Shown one piece after another: positions 18,547 through 26,546 of a stretch of 64,000 nt of DNA. The DNA lies in the NCBI RefSeq assembly GCF_000427885.1, contig NZ_ATYW01000010.1, positions 124,001 to 188,000 of the forward strand, in the 5' to 3' direction. Both the position numbers and the translations under genes were made by a program. Source of the stretch: Glycomyces tenuis DSM 44171. Lineage in GTDB: Bacteria > Actinomycetota > Actinomycetes > Mycobacteriales > Micromonosporaceae. A model generated the notes under the pieces. The model had not been told where the DNA came from and did not search any database. It saw nothing but the letters and a program-made list of their open reading frames with translations. Numbering within the stretch: the first letter of the stretch is position 1; each line of letters begins with the position of its first letter.

Positions 18547-20831
18547 CGCTGCTCCTCCGTTGCGGCCGTGAGGTGTTCACGGGTCAGGACCTCGTCGACG
18601 CGGGCTTCCAGGGCGTGCGCGGCGGCGACGGTCAGCGGGTCGGCGTCATGCCTGTCGAGCATGGAGTGGGCGCTCTCGCCGCCGCCTCGCAGCGCGACCA
18701 GCTGCTCGGCGATCTGTGCCCGCTCGCGCGGCGGGAAGAACGCGAACGCCTGCCGCAGCGCGGGCAGCGCCACGAGGAACTCCTGCTCGGTCATGTCGCC
18801 GACGATCTCGTCGACGGCGTGGACGACGCCGTGCTCGGCGGCCTCGGCGAGGACCTCTTCGCGGGCGACCCGGAACAGGCCGGCCAGCCAGTCCCCGAGC
18901 CGGTCCGGTTCGGACACGCCCGCGGCGGCCCCGGCGGCGTCGAGGGACGCCCCGAGCGACCAGGCCAGTCCGGCGGCCCCGCCGCGCAGGTCCGGCGGTG
19001 CGGCGCCGTCGCCGGCGATGCGGCGCGCCGTGGCCGCCACCGACGCGGCGGGCGGCGTGAGCGAGGGCGCGTGCCGGACCGCGTCCCGCACGGCCGCGAG
19101 GGTCTTCAGCCGCCCGAGGTCGGCGGGGCCGGGTCCGGCGCGCAGCCCTTCGGCGAGCCACATCGCCCGCTCGGCGCACGCGGTGATGACGGTGGCGTAC
19201 AGCTCGCTGCCCGCGGTGCCGAACAGGTGGTCGTGGCGCCACAGGGCGAGCGCGACGGTGAGGGCCGCCCCGACGGCGGCGAGGTCGCCGCAGTCGGCGA
19301 CGCCGTCGGCGACGGCGCGGCCGAGCCGGTCGGTCAGGTGCGCCCGTCCGCACAGCGCGGCGCCGAACAGGACGCCCGACAGGGCGTCCAGGTCGCCTCC
19401 GGCCCGGTCGATCCGGTGCTCGAGGACGGTCTGGGCGGCGTCGCCGAGGGTCGCGCCGTAGACGCCCGCCTCGATCACGGCCGGGAGGCGGCCGTCGCCG
19501 TCGCGCAGGTCCCAGTGTTCCTCGGCGGTCACGTCCGATCCGGCCGAGGGCCCGTCCTGGCGGGTGAAGCCGGGGAGCTCGAGCAGGCGCAGGCAGTGCA
19601 GCGCCCGGCTGCGTTCGAGGTCCCGCGCGTCGGTGAGGTCGAGGCGGAGCCGCCGGGTGCCGCCGAGCCCGAGCCGCTCCAGTGCGCCCTCGACGTCGGC
19701 GACGAGGGGCGGCGCGGGCGTGTCGGGGTGGAGGCGGCCCGTGCGCGAGCCGGTGAGCGCGGCGGTCATCTCGACGACGACCGGGTGCGTCCCCGCGGTG
19801 AGCGTGCCGCGCCTGGTCCACGGGAGCGGCTGCTCGAGGTCGTCGCTGATGAGCGCGCTCGCGAGGCCGTCGAGCAGGTCGGTGCGGCCGGGCCGGTCGT
19901 GGCCGCGCAGCCGCGCGAGCCCTTCGGTGAGGCCGCGGGCGCCGATGAGGTCGGCGGTGGAGACGATCTGGTGCTTGCCGCGCAGCCGCGTGGCGATGAG
20001 TTCGACGAGCGCGCCCGCGGCCGTCTCCGCGCCGTCGTCCCACAGCCGCTGGTAGTACTCGGGCGAGGGCATCCCGGACTGGTATCCGGCGAAGGCGTCG
20101 AGCCGCTTGAACGAGTAGGGCACGAGGAAGCTGCCGACGACGGCGTCCGGGGGCGGGCCGGGCACCTCCGGCCACGCGCGCGGGCCGCCCGCTTCGGCGA
20201 GGCGGCGCAGGGCGGGCGCGTGGAAGCCGCCGCAGACCACCAGGACCGGGCCGTCGTCCTCGGCGAGGGCGGCGCGGATCCACTCGGCCATGTGGCGTTC
20301 GCGGGCGCTGTCGGGCTCGGTGGCCTCGGCTTCGCCGCGCACGAGGTCGAAGTACCGGTCGAGGCGTTCGGCGAGGCCCTCGGGGTCGGCGATCTCGACG
20401 AGGTGGTCCCACAGGGCGTCGGTGTTGTCGACGGCGAACTCGCGGCACAGCCGCTCGGTGGCGTCGGCGTAGCGCCGTTCGGCGTCCGAGTAGCGGTTCT
20501 CGACCTCGGCGAAGGCGTCGTGCCAGGCGGGCAGGTCGATGAACTTCACGGCGGCGCCGGTCTCGCGGCCCTTGGTGAGGGCGAGCCACTCGGGCGAGTA
20601 GTCGCACAGCGGCGACCAGGACCGGCGCGCCGCGCCTCCGGCGGCCATATAGGAGTAGATCGCGATGGGCGGGGTGTGCGCGAGGGCGAGTTCGCCGAGG
20701 CGGTCGTTGAAGTCGGCGGGGCCCTCGATGAGGACGTGGGCGGGCCGGAGCCGGTCGACGGTGTCGGCGACGAGGCGCGCGCAGGCCGGCGAGTGGTGGC
20801 GCACGCCGATGACGTGCAGATCGTCAGGCAT
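18543..20831 (-). CDS. DUF5682 protein (YehM-like), predicted TraB/TIKI/EreA-type enzyme
   Basis: A 762-residue cytoplasmic protein. Its first 210 residues show the pattern of the EreA/ChaN/TraB/TIKI superfamily. They have a first GxxH in GVRHHSP (residues 9-15), a conserved glutamate in LIEGPAD (E36), an Arg-rich RERHMAEW helix near 177 and a second GxxH in CGGFHAPAL (201-204). Members of that superfamily are metal-dependent hydrolases such as erythromycin esterase or TIKI protease. The remaining 550 residues are helical and unassigned. The gene starts five bases after the MoxR gene and overlaps the VWA gene by four. Enzymatic function is my inference from motif spacing. Confidence 0.82.
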   Translation of the reverse strand: MPDDLHVIGVRHHSPACARLVADTVDRLRPAHVLIEGPADFNDRLGELALAHTPPIAIYSYMAAGGAARRSWSPLCDYSPEWLALTKGRETGAAVKFIDLPAWHDAFAEVENRYSDAERRYADATERLCREFAVDNTDALWDHLVEIADPEGLAERLDRYFDLVRGEAEATEPDSARERHMAEWIRAALAEDDGPVLVVCGGFHAPALRRLAEAGGPRAWPEVPGPPPDAVVGSFLVPYSFKRLDAFAGYQSGMPSPEYYQRLWDDGAETAAGALVELIATRLRGKHQIVSTADLIGARGLTEGLARLRGHDRPGRTDLLDGLASALISDDLEQPLPWTRRGTLTAGTHPVVVEMTAALTGSRTGRLHPDTPAPPLVADVEGALERLGLGGTRRLRLDLTDARDLERSRALHCLRLLELPGFTRQDGPSAGSDVTAEEHWDLRDGDGRLPAVIEAGVYGATLGDAAQTVLEHRIDRAGGDLDALSGVLFGAALCGRAHLTDRLGRAVADGVADCGDLAAVGAALTVALALWRHDHLFGTAGSELYATVITACAERAMWLAEGLRAGPGPADLGRLKTLAAVRDAVRHAPSLTPPAASVAATARRIAGDGAAPPDLRGGAAGLAWSLGASLDAAGAAAGVSEPDRLGDWLAGLFRVAREEVLAEAAEHGVVHAVDEIVGDMTEQEFLVALPALRQAFAFFPPRERAQIAEQLVALRGGGESAHSMLDRHDADPLTVAAAHALEARVDEVLTREHLTAATEEQR

Positions 20832-20836
20832 GGGTA

Positions 20837-21925
20837 TCAGCCCGGCAGCAGGTTCCGCGCCTGGTGGAGGTCCTGCCAGTGTCGGCCTTTCCGCTTGGGG
20901 GCGCGCTGTTCGAGGTAGCGGCGGAGCCTGGCGAGGTCCTCGGCGTTGTCCTTGGCGGCGGCGCCGGCCATGCAGTCGACGATGTCGCCCGCGGCGGCCT
21001 CGCCGCCGCGCAGGTACCAGGCCTTGATGCCCACGGCGTGGGCGACGGAGACGGCCTCGGCGGTGGACATGACCGACTGCATCCGGTCGCCGGAGCCGTC
21101 CGCGGAGCGCAGGTCGCGGAAGACGTGGACGAGCACTTCGAGGACGTCGCGACTGGGCGGCACCGGCACGCCGGAGCGTTCCAGGGCGGCCGCGGCCTCG
21201 GCCTCGACCAGGGCCAGTTCGGTGTCGAAGTCGCCGATGGGGAAGACCGTCTCGAAGTTGAAGCGGCGCTTGAGGGCCGCGCTCATCTCGTTGACGCCCC
21301 GGTCGCGGGTGTTGGCGGTGGCGATGATGTTGAAGCCCTCGCGGGCGAAGACCATGCCGTCGGAGCCTTCGAGTTCGGGCACGGCCAGCACCCGGTCGGA
21401 CAGGGGCGAGAGCAGGGAGTCCTGCACTTCGAGGGGGCAGCGGGTGATCTCCTCGAAGCGGACGACGCGGCCCTCGGCCATGCCCTGGTGCAGAGGCGCC
21501 GGCACGAGCGCGCGCCGGGTGGGGCCCTCGGAGACCAGCAGGGAGTAGTTCCAGGAGTAGGCGATCTGGTCTTCGGTGGTGGCGGCGCCGCCCTGGATGG
21601 TGAGGGTGGAGTCGCCGGAGACGGCGGCTGCGATGAGCTCGGACAGCAGTGATTTGGCGGTGCCGGGGTCGCCGACGAGCATGAGGCCGCGGTTGGTGGC
21701 GAGGGTGACCAGGGCGCGGTCGATCAGGGACGGGTCGCCGACGAACTTGCGGGCGATGCCGAGCTTGTCGTCACCGACGATGAAGGTGCGGGCGGCCTGG
21801 AGGCTCATGGCCCAGCCGGGCGGGCGCGGCGCGGTGTCGTCGGCGGTGAGCTTCGCGAGCTCGTCGGCGTAGCGCCGCTCGGCGGGGGGCCGTTGGAGCT
21901 TCGGTTCGGGGCTTGTCCGGGTCAT
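20837..21925 (-). CDS. MoxR-type AAA+ ATPase (YehL-like)
   Basis: Chaperone-like AAA+ motor of 362 residues, the same length as I recall for E. coli YehL. Motifs are Walker A GDPGTAKS (K91), Walker B VVRFEEI (E158/E159), sensor 1 ATANTRD (N205) and the arginine finger region ALKRRF (R220-R221). The ATG at 21925 has GGAAAG a few bases upstream and is preferred to a further upstream in-frame start that lacks family similarity. It heads a four-gene operon with DUF5682, VWA and SWIM genes. MoxR-VWA pairs typically remodel or activate client proteins. Confidence 0.9.
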   Translation of the reverse strand: MTRTSPEPKLQRPPAERRYADELAKLTADDTAPRPPGWAMSLQAARTFIVGDDKLGIARKFVGDPSLIDRALVTLATNRGLMLVGDPGTAKSLLSELIAAAVSGDSTLTIQGGAATTEDQIAYSWNYSLLVSEGPTRRALVPAPLHQGMAEGRVVRFEEITRCPLEVQDSLLSPLSDRVLAVPELEGSDGMVFAREGFNIIATANTRDRGVNEMSAALKRRFNFETVFPIGDFDTELALVEAEAAAALERSGVPVPPSRDVLEVLVHVFRDLRSADGSGDRMQSVMSTAEAVSVAHAVGIKAWYLRGGEAAAGDIVDCMAGAAAKDNAEDLARLRRYLEQRAPKRKGRHWQDLHQARNLLPG

Positions 21926-22085
21926 GGCTGCTTTCCAGTGGTCGATGCGTGTGCGGTGGGGTGCCGGGCAGTCGGTCCTCTTGAGACGCAATGGGTTCGT
22001 TCATGCCCCTCCTTCGGCGGGCGAGGGCGTCCCACAGAGCATAGGGAGCCGGTGCGACACCGCCGCGTTCGAACACCGGTGGCGG

Positions 22086-22112
22086 TTGACAAGACGATTG
22101 GATTGATGTAAT
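22086..22112 (+). promoter_or_regulatory. Candidate promoter in the MoxR-methyltransferase divergent region
   Basis: TTGACA at 22086-22091 is followed by TGTAAT at 22107-22112 (15-bp spacing) or TAATCC at 22109 (17 bp). The 318-bp gap 21926-22243 is AT-richer than its surroundings and otherwise empty; it must also hold the promoter of the minus-strand MoxR operon. The element would give a leader of about 125 bases before the methyltransferase start. Confidence 0.4.
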
Positions 22113-22243
22113 CCCTTCTGGCGCAAAGAAATCGAATGAATCGGCCGTGCACGTTTCGGGCGGATCCAGTAATCTGAGACACATCTCACGGCGGTGGGGT
22201 TCGCGTGCCTCCAGGACTCGCGTCGCACGAAAGGAAAGCCGAC

Positions 22244-23071
22244 ATGACTGAGGACTCAGCCATCGAACTGCCCCCGGACGTCGACCCGAATGTGCCGACG
22301 ACCGCCCGGGTCTACGACGCGATCTTGGGCGGCACCACCAATCTCGAGGTCGACCGCGAGGCCGCCGAGGTCTTCGCCGCTCACATTCCGCAGGCGCGGG
22401 AGTGCGCCAGGCTGAACCGGAACGCACTCATCCGCGGCGTCGAGTACCTGGTGCGGGCGGCCGGGATCGACCAGATCATCGACATCGGATGCGGCCTGCC
22501 CACCGAGCAGAACACCCACGAGGCGGCCCAGGACATCGACCCCGACGCGCGGGTGGTCTACGTCGACCACGACCCGATGGTCGTCTCCCACGCGAAGGCC
22601 CTCCTCGCCGGCAACCACAACGCCATCGTGATAGGCGCCGACCTGGTCGAACCCGAACGCATCCTCACTCATCCCGAGGTCCGCTCCTTCCTGGACTTCG
22701 ATCGGCCGATCGCCGTGATGATCATCGGGATGATCATGCAGATCAGCGACGAGCAGCGTCCCGACGACATCGTCGCGACGCTGATGGACGCGACGTCGTC
22801 CGGCAGCCACCTGTTCATCACCTCCTGGCCCGACACCGGCGAACCCGAGCAGCGGGCCCTGTCGCGGGCCTGCATCGAGACGCTCGGCAACGGCTGGATC
22901 CGGCCGATCGAGGCCTTGGAGCGGCATTTCCTCGGCATGGAGATGGCGCCGCCGGGTCTGGAGTACATCCCCAGGTGGTTCCCCGAGCACCCCGACCGGC
23001 CGGTCCCCGCCGTCGAGGAGCTGGAGCCCTACGAGCGCACGCAGATGGCGGGCATCGCGAAGAAGGCCTGA
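22244..23071 (+). CDS. SAM-dependent methyltransferase, DUF574 family
   Basis: A 275-residue member of the actinobacterial S-adenosylmethionine methyltransferase family (PF04672 type). The family N-terminus TTARVYDAILGGTTNLEVDREAA is followed by the SAM-binding motif IDIGCGLPTEQNTHEAA. An acidic VVYVDHDPMVVSHAK strand comes next. The ATG has AAGGAAAG about six bases upstream. Substrates of this family are mostly unknown; some members sit in secondary-metabolite clusters. Here it is a lone plus-strand gene between the MoxR operon and the DUF4132 genes. Confidence 0.9.
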   Translation: MTEDSAIELPPDVDPNVPTTARVYDAILGGTTNLEVDREAAEVFAAHIPQARECARLNRNALIRGVEYLVRAAGIDQIIDIGCGLPTEQNTHEAAQDIDPDARVVYVDHDPMVVSHAKALLAGNHNAIVIGADLVEPERILTHPEVRSFLDFDRPIAVMIIGMIMQISDEQRPDDIVATLMDATSSGSHLFITSWPDTGEPEQRALSRACIETLGNGWIRPIEALERHFLGMEMAPPGLEYIPRWFPEHPDRPVPAVEELEPYERTQMAGIAKKA

Positions 23072-23085
23072 TCGAGCGGAGCGCC

Positions 23086-23117
23086 CGGCGCCGTGGCGGT
23101 GTGCCGCCACGGCGCCG
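23086..23117. terminator. Hairpin terminator between convergent methyltransferase and DUF4132 genes
   Basis: CGGCGCCGTGGCGG, TGTG loop, CCGCCACGGCGCCG forms a perfect 14-bp stem. It lies 15 bp after the methyltransferase stop and 34 bp before the stop of the convergent DUF4132 gene, so it can serve both. Confidence 0.7.
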
Positions 23118-23150
23118 TGTCCGTCGTGACAGCCGTGCCCCGGTCGGAAG

Positions 23151-26100
23151 TCAGCCGGTTCTCGTCGCCTTCGCGAGGCCGGCCAGGATCTCGGAGGCAG
23201 GCACCGGATCGATCTTCGACAGGTCCGCGTCGTCCCCGTACCGCTCCAACCGCACCGATGTCAGCGTCTGCATCCGCCCCTGCTCGACCTCGCCTACGAC
23301 GATCCCCGGATCCAGGTCGATCGACAGCACGCCCGCTCCGGGCACCACCTGGTACAGCCCCGTCCCGGTGCCGCCGCCCCACTCGGACTCGCGCTCCCAG
23401 CCCTCGTTCGTCAGCCCCAGCAGCGCGCCGGTCGAGGCCTGGCGGCCTTCGAACCTCGCCAGGCGGCCGGTGGCGACCTCCTCGTCGGTGAACGCCATCG
23501 CCGGCCTCGCCAGCTGGTCGAAGGGTTGCAGGATCTCGTAGTCGGCGAAGATCTCCGACCAGGCGTCGACCTGCTCCCCCAGCAGCACCGGGTGCGCCAG
23601 CCGGATCACCGCGTCGGCGGGCAGCGCCACCTCGTCCTCTTCGACGTCGGCGCAGCTGCGGTCCTCCGCCAGGCGGAACGCCACGCGCTTCCCGTCGAGC
23701 TCGGCCAGCCACACCAGGCGGTGGGCCAGGTGCCGCACCAGGGCGTGGTCCGCGAAGTAGCGTCGGAACTCCTCGGTCGACCATGCGCGGCCCTCGACCA
23801 TGGCCCGCTTCATGCGCTTCACCTGCTTGGACGAGACGCTCCGCATCTCCTTCTTCAGCTGCGCGAACCGCTTCCTGCCCCGCTGGGCCAGCTCCTCGTC
23901 GTCCTTCACGCCCGGTTTGGGGAGGGCCTTGCGGCGCTTGCCATTGTCGTCGGTGACGAACGGCACCAGCTGCTCGTCGAAGCCGACCGTGAACCGGCGC
24001 GGCCCGTAGTCGATGAGCAGGCTCGAGGCCTCGTCGAGCCCGAAGTCGGGGACGAGCCGGTCGGCGAGCTGCTCGGTGCTCAGGCCGAGTCCTTCGGCGA
24101 CGGCGTGGATCTGCGCGCTCGCCTCCGACCTGAGCGATTCGAACTCGACCTTCTCGGCGATCTCGTGGATGGCGCGCAGGGCGGACTCGGAGCCGATCGC
24201 GCCGAGGACCTCCAGACCGGTGAGGGCCCGCTTGTGGTGGCTCATGCCCGGCCATTTCCGGACGTGCGGGGCGAACTCGCGCACGGTGTCGTCGTCGGCG
24301 AAGTGGATCAGCTGCGTGAGGGCCCACTGATGGGCCAGGGGGCCGCCGAGTTCGAGCCAGTGCTCGAACACCGCCCATGAGAAGCGTGCGAGCGACTCGC
24401 GGTCGCAGTGCTCGGCGACGACGTCGACTCCCGCGTAAGGGTAGTCGGGCGTGGCGATGGACAGCACGGTGAGCAGGTGCTCGACGGCGGTCTCCGGAAG
24501 GGCCTTTTCGCGTCCCTTGAGGAGGACTTGCGGAAGGAACGCCGGGGCGAACAGCCCTGCGATCTTGGGCAGTCGCTTGCCGATCGGCTTCAGCGGCTCG
24601 CTGCCGGTCAGCTCCTCGAGCGCGGCCGCGGCTTCGCTCCCGTAGGCCCCGGCCGCCTCGCGCACGGTCTCGGGCCCGACCGTCACGGCCAGGTGGCGCA
24701 GGGCCGCTTCGGCGGCGGTCCGCTCCCGCTTCCTCCCGCCGAGCGCGTCGGGGACGAGCAGCAGGGCGGCGTCGGCGGGATGCCGCTTCAGCCACTGCGC
24801 GGCGATGGCGCGGACGGACTTGAGCCTGGCGAACCAGTCGGCGGCCAGGCGGGCGGCGTCGAGGTTCACGATCGGCAGGATCACCTCACCGCGGTAGGCG
24901 GGCTCCGCTGCGATGAGCTTCAGGACCGGTGCCGCCGCGTCGGGTCCGAAGCGGTGCAGGATCTCTTCGAGCTCCCCGCTCCAGGTGTACCGGACTTCGC
25001 CGTGCCATTGGCCGAGCCGCGGCCGGGCGATCTCGATCGACGCGAAGCAGAAGAACGTCGTGTAGTCGAAGTCGGCGGCGCCGAAGTCCCGGTCCATCTC
25101 GTCGTAGTGGCTCTGGTCGGGCGCGGTGCGCCGCCAGCTGAAATCCTCGCGTTCGGCGTCGCCCCATTCGAGGCGGTTCACCGGCGGCGGGACCAGGCCG
25201 TCGATGACGGGGCCTTTCCGCTTGCGGCCCTTCTTGGCCCAGGGCGGATCCACCAGGAGGGCGGGGAGTTCGCGCTCGGGGGCCTCGGGGGCCCGCCCGC
25301 CCGCGCCGATGAGGGCCGCGATGGTGTCCGCGGTCCCCCTGTCGAGCGTGGGAAGCGCGGTCTCGAGGAGGATCGGATCGGACCGGATGATCCCGGTCAG
25401 GCGCCTGCGCTGCCCGGGCGTGGCGTCGGCGGCACTGGCGGCGGCGAGGCGGAGCGCTCGCCGGGGGAACCGCGAGGCGGCCTCCTTCGCGAAGGTGATC
25501 GCCTGGGCGTCACCGAGGTGGTCGAGAAGGTAGGCCATCGCTTCGTCGCTCGGCAGTATCGCGATCGCTTTGAGCAGCGTCTTGCGTTCGGCCGCACTGG
25601 AGTACCAGTGCAACAGTGAGGTGAGGTGCGGCAGGGCGTCGGCCCCGGCGGCGGCCACCAGCGGTGCCGTCCAGTCGGCGCTTCTGCGGTAGCTCTGCTT
25701 GACCAGGTCGAGGGCGCCCTCGGTGTGTCCGGCCGCGCTCGTCGCCTGCAGCAGCAGGAGCGTGATGAACTCCCGGTAGTAGCCGGGGGTGTATTCGGCA
25801 CAGGCCTCCCGCACCCATTCGGTCTCCTCGGGCATGAGCACGGCGGCCGCCAGGCGCCTCACGGCGCTGTCCCTGAAGGAGTCCACGAAGGACACGATCA
25901 GCGCGTATTCGGGTTCGGGGACGGCGGTCAGCAGGTCCCGGACGGCGTGGACGACTCCGCGGAAGGGCTCCCAGGTCCAGTCGAGGTCGTCCATGCCCGC
26001 CCAGTAGAACTCCACGCGGTCGCCCGAGTCGTCTCGGGCCGGGAGCAGGCTCAGGAGCTCCACGGCGGCGGCGGCCGTGATGCCGGGGCCGTGGTCGGCG

Positions 26101-26438
26101 AGGACCAGGTTGAAGAAGTCGAACGGCTTCACGTGCCGGAAGACGTTCACGTGCTGGACGATCTGGGCGACCACCGCCGCGCCGAAGGGGTGCGGCTCTC
26201 CTTCCGCGAAGGCCAGTCCCGCGTCTTTGCAGCCCTGGTTCGCGTCCAGTTCGAGGATCCGCACTATCTGGTCGATGTGCGCGGCGAGCTGTGAGCGGGT
26301 CCGCTCGGCGCGCGCGAAGTCGGCCTGGATCCGCCGGCGTCGTCCCTGGCCGCGCCGGAGGGGAAGGTACCGGTCCCAGTCGGCGGGGAGGTCCAATCGG
26401 TCCTCGTCCGGGAGTGGCGGCGTCGGGGCGTCAGTCAT
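23151..26438 (-). CDS. DUF4132 giant protein, copy 1 (MolR/YehI-like)
   Basis: A 1095-residue cytoplasmic protein starting MTDAPTPPLPDEDRLDLP. The N-terminal two thirds is built of helical, HEAT-like segments. The C-terminal third holds the DUF4132 core (LVPDFGLDEASSLLIDYGPRRFTVGFDEQLVPFV, then a Lys/Arg-rich helix and the HALVRHLAHRLVWL block). No N-terminal WGR domain is visible, unlike many proteobacterial MolR proteins. An internal frame extending upstream is rejected because it crosses the terminator at 26495-26536. Function is unknown; the MolR name reflects an old molybdate-regulation claim for the E. coli homologue and should not be transferred. Confidence 0.88.
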   Translation of the reverse strand: MTDAPTPPLPDEDRLDLPADWDRYLPLRRGQGRRRRIQADFARAERTRSQLAAHIDQIVRILELDANQGCKDAGLAFAEGEPHPFGAAVVAQIVQHVNVFRHVKPFDFFNLVLADHGPGITAAAAVELLSLLPARDDSGDRVEFYWAGMDDLDWTWEPFRGVVHAVRDLLTAVPEPEYALIVSFVDSFRDSAVRRLAAAVLMPEETEWVREACAEYTPGYYREFITLLLLQATSAAGHTEGALDLVKQSYRRSADWTAPLVAAAGADALPHLTSLLHWYSSAAERKTLLKAIAILPSDEAMAYLLDHLGDAQAITFAKEAASRFPRRALRLAAASAADATPGQRRRLTGIIRSDPILLETALPTLDRGTADTIAALIGAGGRAPEAPERELPALLVDPPWAKKGRKRKGPVIDGLVPPPVNRLEWGDAEREDFSWRRTAPDQSHYDEMDRDFGAADFDYTTFFCFASIEIARPRLGQWHGEVRYTWSGELEEILHRFGPDAAAPVLKLIAAEPAYRGEVILPIVNLDAARLAADWFARLKSVRAIAAQWLKRHPADAALLLVPDALGGRKRERTAAEAALRHLAVTVGPETVREAAGAYGSEAAAALEELTGSEPLKPIGKRLPKIAGLFAPAFLPQVLLKGREKALPETAVEHLLTVLSIATPDYPYAGVDVVAEHCDRESLARFSWAVFEHWLELGGPLAHQWALTQLIHFADDDTVREFAPHVRKWPGMSHHKRALTGLEVLGAIGSESALRAIHEIAEKVEFESLRSEASAQIHAVAEGLGLSTEQLADRLVPDFGLDEASSLLIDYGPRRFTVGFDEQLVPFVTDDNGKRRKALPKPGVKDDEELAQRGRKRFAQLKKEMRSVSSKQVKRMKRAMVEGRAWSTEEFRRYFADHALVRHLAHRLVWLAELDGKRVAFRLAEDRSCADVEEDEVALPADAVIRLAHPVLLGEQVDAWSEIFADYEILQPFDQLARPAMAFTDEEVATGRLARFEGRQASTGALLGLTNEGWERESEWGGGTGTGLYQVVPGAGVLSIDLDPGIVVGEVEQGRMQTLTSVRLERYGDDADLSKIDPVPASEILAGLAKATRTG

Positions 26439-26494
26439 GGCCGCCAGCTTAGGAGGCCGATACGACACCGTGGTCGGATCACTGCGGGGCGTCA

Positions 26495-26536
26495 CCGCGG
26501 CCCGGGTCCATGTTCCTCAGTGGACCCGGGTCGCGG
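26495..26536 (-). terminator. Hairpin between DUF4132 copies 2 and 1
   Basis: CCGCGGCCCGGGTCCA pairs with TGGACCCGGGTCGCGG (16 bp including one G-T pair) around a ten-base loop. It lies 10 bp after the stop of copy 2 in the direction of transcription and 57 bp before the start of copy 1. It should reduce read-through and separate copy 1 from the other two. Confidence 0.6.
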
Positions 26537-26546
26537 CGTCGGGAGG

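Noticed and set aside
15464-18580. A single 1038-residue SWIM fusion protein
   Set aside because: Everything before 17425 is the VWA gene read in another frame with Arg-rich shadow composition; the ATG overlapping the VWA stop is the real start.
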